Assembly: GCA_003561325.1 (NCBI GenBank)
Contig: PWWY01000225.1
Coordinates: forward strand, 1-5,644
Origin: Syntrophomonadaceae bacterium
Lineage (GTDB): Bacteria > Bacillota > Dethiobacteria > DTU022 > UBA8154
Reading direction: 5' to 3'
DNA length: 5,644 bases
Shown: positions 5,285-5,644 of the stretch, piece after piece
How positions within the stretch are numbered: the stretch's first letter is position 1
How the letters are laid out: every line of letters starts with the position of its first letter
Notes under the pieces: model-generated
Told to the model about the DNA's origin: nothing
What the model saw: the letters and a program-made list of their open reading frames with translations, nothing else
The model's database searches: none
Position numbers and translations under genes: made by a program

Positions 5285-5644
5285 TTATTTCAGGGAGATC
5301 TTCTCAGGAAAGCTCGACTTCGGCTTCGCAAAAATCATCCGCCCGGCAGAAGTTTGTAAGACACTGGTCACAAGTACCTCTATCGTATCCCCAATGTAGC
5401 GCTTTCCACCCTCCACAACAATCATGGTTCCATCGTCCAGGTAGGCGACGCCCTGCCCCGCTTCTTTACCATCCTTGATGATCTGGGCCAGCATCTCTTC
5501 TCCGGGAAGCACCACGGGCTTGACAGCATTGGCCAGCTCGTTGATGTTTAAAACTGCGACCCCCTGCAATTCACAGACCTTGTTTAAGTTAAAATCGTTG
5601 GTCACGATCTCTCCTCCCAGGTCCTGGGCCAGCTTGACGAGTTT
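5285..5644 (-). CDS. PIN-TRAM domain protein, YacL family (C-terminal part; 5' end outside the window)
   Basis: The frame is open to the right edge, giving 119 C-terminal residues ending in TAA; the true start lies beyond 5644. The first residues read KLVKLAQDLGGEIVTNDFNL, which is the end of a PIN nuclease-like domain, with the TND motif carrying one of the conserved acidic residues. Next come a segment containing LNINELANAVKPVVLPGEEM, a run of Gly- and Asp-rich beta strands (GQGVAYLDDGTMIVVEGG), and VTSVLQTSAGRMIF. This C-terminal portion is the TRAM domain, a predicted RNA-binding beta barrel. Full-length relatives such as Bacillus YacL are about 360 residues long with N-terminal membrane helices, which cannot be seen here. 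The cellular function of the family is not well established. The gene lies 32 bases upstream of ispD, as in most Firmicutes, and is probably cotranscribed with it. Family assignment is firm; nuclease activity is inferred. Confidence 0.93.
   Translation of the reverse strand, partial: KLVKLAQDLGGEIVTNDFNLNKVCELQGVAVLNINELANAVKPVVLPGEEMLAQIIKDGKEAGQGVAYLDDGTMIVVEGGKRYIGDTIEVLVTSVLQTSAGRMIFAKPKSSFPEKISLK

Overview
The window is a conserved chromosomal housekeeping cluster from a Firmicutes-type bacterium. Every convincing gene lies on the minus strand, so transcription runs from the right edge to the left. The gene order (PIN-TRAM protein, ispD, ispF, cysS, thyX, rlmB, rae1/yacP) and the T-box riboswitch both point to Firmicutes. 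ThyX between cysS and rlmB, together with the mid-range base composition, fits Clostridia (Peptococcaceae or Thermoanaerobacterales-like) better than Bacillus. The species cannot be named from this sequence.

Right block (5644 to 3934): the C-terminal part of a YacL-type PIN-TRAM protein is followed by ispD and ispF, two enzymes of the MEP isoprenoid pathway. The likely ispF start is a CTG codon at 4419, preceded by a perfect AAGGAGG eight bases upstream.

Middle block (3933 to 3525): a gene-free stretch holds a consensus sigma-A promoter (TTGACA, 17 bp, TATAAT) and a complete class I T-box leader. Its specifier codon is UGC (Cys) and its antiterminator bulge reads UGGA, which matches the U73 discriminator base of tRNA-Cys. 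The leader ends in an intrinsic terminator, followed by the cysS ribosome binding site and a GTG start.

Left block (3524 to 114): cysS (cysteinyl-tRNA synthetase), thyX (flavin-dependent thymidylate synthase), rlmB (23S rRNA 2'-O-methyltransferase family) and rae1/yacP (NYN-domain ribosome-associated endonuclease) are tightly packed. cysS and thyX overlap by ATGA, and the next two gaps are 4 and 30 bases. They probably form one mRNA controlled by the cysteine T-box. At the left edge a second good promoter and a strong ribosome binding site introduce another minus-strand gene. Only its first codons are inside the window; by synteny it may be sigH.

Compared with the Bacillus order, gltX and cysE are missing between ispF and cysS, and mrnC (Mini-III RNase) is missing between cysS and rlmB, where thyX now sits. 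I found no mobile element, CRISPR array, tRNA or rRNA gene, and no clearly new system. The items most worth checking are the CTG start of ispF, the placing of thymidylate synthesis under a cysteine T-box, and an A8 run behind a Shine-Dalgarno-like sequence that could allow a -1 shift from cysS into thyX.
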